A stretch of 64,000 bases of DNA from Brevirhabdus pacifica (GTDB lineage: Bacteria; Pseudomonadota; Alphaproteobacteria; Rhodobacterales; Rhodobacteraceae). Below, piece after piece: positions 62,329 through 64,000 of this stretch. The notes below the pieces were generated by a model. It saw nothing but the letters and a program-made list of their open reading frames with translations, was not told where the DNA came from and searched no databases. The stretch spans positions 372,001 through 436,000 of the forward strand of contig NZ_PGFI01000012.1 of the NCBI RefSeq assembly GCF_002797755.1. Reading direction: 5' to 3'. A program made the position numbers and the translations under genes. Each line of letters begins with the position of its first letter. Within the stretch, counting starts at the first letter, position 1.

Positions 62329-62380
62329 CGAATGTATCATCGGTCGGCCGGCGGTGATCCGCGGCCAGACGGGAAATCGC

Positions 62381-62668
62381 TTAGGCGGTTGCGCCGGCCT
62401 TTGCGATGTCCTTCTTGATCTTCAGCGCCTTGTCCGACAGATCGGCGTCTTTCGCCTTGGCCAGGAAGGCATCGAGGCCGCCCCGGTGATCCACGGTCCG
62501 CAGTGCCGAAGCCGAGATCCGCAGCGAGAAGCTGCGACCCAGCGATTCCGAAACCAGCGTGGTATCGTTCAGGTTCGGCAGAAACCGGCGACGGGTTCTG
62601 TTTTTCGCATGGCTGACATTGTTGCCTACCATGGGGCCTTTTCCGGTCAGTTCGCAACGGCGCGACAT
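62381..62668 (-). CDS. rpmB: 50S ribosomal protein L28
   Basis: 95 residues from ATG 62668 with AAGGAT upstream; [20 protein letters not shown] is the conserved L28 N-terminus. [17 protein letters not shown] (about 22–38) and [19 protein letters not shown] complete the family. The frame extends upstream to 62713 without conservation. A strong sigma70 promoter lies ~108 bases upstream. A short hairpin (GGGCGCTGCATAAGCGGCGCC region) is in its leader. Confidence 0.96.
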   Translation of the reverse strand: MSRRCELTGKGPMVGNNVSHAKNRTRRRFLPNLNDTTLVSESLGRSFSLRISASALRTVDHRGGLDAFLAKAKDADLSDKALKIKKDIAKAGATA

Positions 62669-62782
62669 GGCTGTTATCCTTGTCTCTCTGACGACGGCAC
62701 CCCGGTTCGGCATCGGGCCGGGCGGAGGTTCGTCTAACGTGAAAAGGCGCCGCTTATGCAGCGCCCGAAAATCTGTCTGGCG

Positions 62783-62811
62783 TCTATAGGCGCGGCTCAG
62801 GGCAGCGTCAA
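62783..62811 (-). promoter_or_regulatory. rpmB promoter
   Basis: Minus strand: -35 TTGACG (62811–62806), 17-bp spacer, -10 TATAGA (62788–62783). Predicted start about 62776, ~108-base leader. Confidence 0.75.
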
Positions 62812-62845
62812 GCGATTCATCCCCGAAAAATCGCCCCCCTTCCGG

Positions 62846-62884
62846 CAGAAAATCCCTGTCCTCACAGGGGCGCCCGGACAGGGA
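62846..62884 (-). terminator. meaB terminator
   Basis: Minus-strand stem TCCCTGTCC/GGACAGGGA (62884–62876 and 62861–62853) followed by TTTTCT, about 60 bases after the meaB stop. Confidence 0.65.
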
Positions 62885-62944
62885 CGCATGCCGTCCCGCC
62901 GTCGGCGGCCCCGGCCTGGGCGAATCTCCCGTCCCGGGCCGGGA

Positions 62945-63940
62945 TCAGTCGTCGCCCAGCCGCGAGAGCACCCGGGCGGCCGCGGCGCCGGGCACCATAT
63001 CGCCCCGGGCGACCTGCTCGCCCAGCTCTGCGATCAGGGCGCGCAGATCCTCGCGCGCGTCGATCCGGGCCAGGAGCCCCGCGCGCAGCTCCTCCTCGAA
63101 CCAGTGCCGGGCCTGACGGGCGCGGCGGCGGTCCCAGTGGCCCTGCTCGCGCCGCCAGTCGGCCAGGCGGCGCATCTCGTCCCAGGCCTCGGCCAGGCCG
63201 GTGCCCTCGACAGCCGAAACCAGCATCGCCTTGGGAAATCCCTCGGGGTCCTGTTCCCTGCGGCGCAACAGGCGCAGGGCGCCCGCGTAATCGGCGCAGG
63301 TGCGGGTCGCGGTGGCGCGAAGCTCTCCGTCGGCCTTGTTGACAAGGATGATGTCGGCCATCTCCATGATGCCGCGCTTGACGCCCTGAAGCTCGTCGCC
63401 GCCGGCGGGGGCCAGCAGCAGGACGAACAGATCCGACATCTCGGCGACCATGGTCTCGGATTGGCCCACGCCCACGGTCTCGATCAGCACCACGTCAAAG
63501 CCCGCCCCCTCGCACAGGGCAATGGCGTCGCGGGTGCGACGGGCGACGCCGCCCAGCTGGGTCTGGCTGGGCGAGGGGCGGATGAAGGCGCCGGGGGCGC
63601 GCGACAACCGCTCCATCCGGGTCTTGTCCCCCAGGATCGAGCCGCCCGACCGCGCCGAGGACGGGTCCACCGCCAGCACCGCGACCCGCAGCCCCTGCTC
63701 GACCAGCTGCATGCCGAAAGCCTCGATGAAGCTGGACTTGCCGACGCCGGGCGTGCCCGACAGGCCGATGCGCAGGGCCTGGCGTCCGTTCGCCCGCAGC
63801 TTGTCCAGCAATTCGGTCGCGCGGGCCCGGTGATCGGCGCGGTTGCTTTCGACCAGGGTGATCGCGCGGGCCAGCGCCCGGCGGTCGCCCGCGCTCACGC
63901 TTCCTGCCATTTCTGAAATATCACTCACGTTCGCTTGCAC
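62945..63940 (-). CDS. meaB: Methylmalonyl-CoA mutase-associated GTPase MeaB
   Basis: G3E-family GTPase protecting and reloading methylmalonyl-CoA mutase. 331 residues. P-loop LSGTPGVGKSSFIEAFG (about 59–75), Walker B-like VAVLAVDPSSARSGG, the switch FIRPSPSQTQLGGVARRTRD, IETVGVGQSE and the G4 motif ILVNKADGELR. The start used is GTG 63940 (AQ-type opening MQANVSD); ATG 63910 (MAGSVSAGD) is an alternative. The mutase genes are outside the window. Confidence 0.93.
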   Translation of the reverse strand: MQANVSDISEMAGSVSAGDRRALARAITLVESNRADHRARATELLDKLRANGRQALRIGLSGTPGVGKSSFIEAFGMQLVEQGLRVAVLAVDPSSARSGGSILGDKTRMERLSRAPGAFIRPSPSQTQLGGVARRTRDAIALCEGAGFDVVLIETVGVGQSETMVAEMSDLFVLLLAPAGGDELQGVKRGIMEMADIILVNKADGELRATATRTCADYAGALRLLRRREQDPEGFPKAMLVSAVEGTGLAEAWDEMRRLADWRREQGHWDRRRARQARHWFEEELRAGLLARIDAREDLRALIAELGEQVARGDMVPGAAAARVLSRLGDD

Positions 63941-64000
63941 ACTTCCGCTTGCCGAATATGTGAGCCCCGATAACGGCCCGATGGCTGTCTTGCCCTGTGC

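Larger units (their letters stand above)
61549..62337. other. Gene-poor GC-rich stretch with repeated hairpins (~790 bp)
   Basis: No convincing protein gene: the open frames on both strands (up to 168 codons) have Arg/Pro/Gly-heavy shadow composition and no RBS. The stretch carries strong hairpins: GTCACCGC–CGCGTC–GCGGTGAC (62020–62041 region), CTCGCCCCC/GGGGGCGAG (about 62157–62187), and the rpmB terminator. There are GAGTGTTT repeats around 61880–61905. It could hold a structured RNA, a decayed gene or regulatory DNA. I could not match it to tmRNA, RNase P, SRP or 6S RNA. Confidence 0.4.

Noticed and set aside
61549-62337. Two-piece tmRNA, RNase P or SRP RNA
   Set aside because: I could not find the tag-coding frame, the GAGGAAAGTCCGGGC-type P4 segment or the GGAAGGAAGCAGCC-type SRP loop.

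Overview
This 64 kb window looks like chromosomal core sequence from a marine-type alphaproteobacterium of the order Rhodobacterales (Paracoccaceae/Roseobacter group). The evidence is the high GC content and several gene orders typical of that group: rpsA–cmk–aroA with ihfB–lapA–trpF–trpB, irr facing fabA–fabB–fabI, and miaB–phoH–ybeY–corC–lnt–metK. It also has a SAM/SAH-type riboswitch directly on the metK start; that riboswitch class is known from Rhodobacterales. I see no insertion sequence, prophage, CRISPR array or rRNA, and no convincing tRNA gene.

Layout. 1–9 kb: the 3' end of a uracil-DNA glycosylase, ychF, a VOC protein, trpA, an FMN lactate dehydrogenase, rplY and pth. A tandem pair of small-RNA genes lies between rplY and pth. 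These are followed by a DUF2237 protein, a membrane LuxR regulator and a secreted Ser/Gly-rich protein. 9–17 kb (minus strand): aroA, cmk, rpsA, ihfB, lapA, trpF, trpB, preceded by trmB. 17–26 kb (minus): miaB, two envelope genes with a shared domain, phoH, ybeY, corC, lnt, and metK under its riboswitch. 26–30 kb: irr and the unsaturated fatty-acid operon fabA–fabB–fabI. 30–36 kb: a catabolic stretch (haloacid dehalogenase, alpha/beta hydrolases, PLP dehydratase, enol-lactonase, BKACE enzyme). 36–46 kb: a stress-flavoured region with a DUF883-like/holin-like/DUF3618 cluster, a Ku–LigD end-joining pair, an acidic EG-repeat secreted protein beside a PiuC-type hydroxylase, and a YgiC/YgiB pair. 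46–53 kb: a PQQ-type sugar dehydrogenase with a diheme cytochrome c, an orphan HWE hybrid histidine kinase, and a GDP-mannose enzyme. 53–62 kb: an FNT channel and a formate dehydrogenase operon that ends in a previously uncalled 59-residue membrane protein, then two thioredoxin-like genes. 62–64 kb: a gene-poor GC-rich stretch, rpmB and meaB.

How the genes work together. Most of the window is housekeeping: translation, tryptophan and aromatic synthesis, envelope lipoprotein maturation, SAM supply and fatty acids. The accessory content is respiratory (formate dehydrogenase feeding a membrane cytochrome b; a periplasmic dehydrogenase with its cytochrome c) and protective (Ku/LigD, stress proteins). 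Candidate EcfG-like promoters sit upstream of ku, the DUF883 cluster and the FNT gene, and an HWE kinase lies between them, so a shared general-stress input is plausible but unproven.

The best candidate for something undescribed is the sRNA pair at about 6.07–6.37 kb. It has two sigma70-like promoters with identical spacing, an identical 20-nt 5' block, structurally conserved but sequence-divergent hairpins, and matching terminators. Second is the EG-repeat protein/PKHD-hydroxylase pair. All functional calls are from reading the translated sequence and family knowledge; no database search was run.
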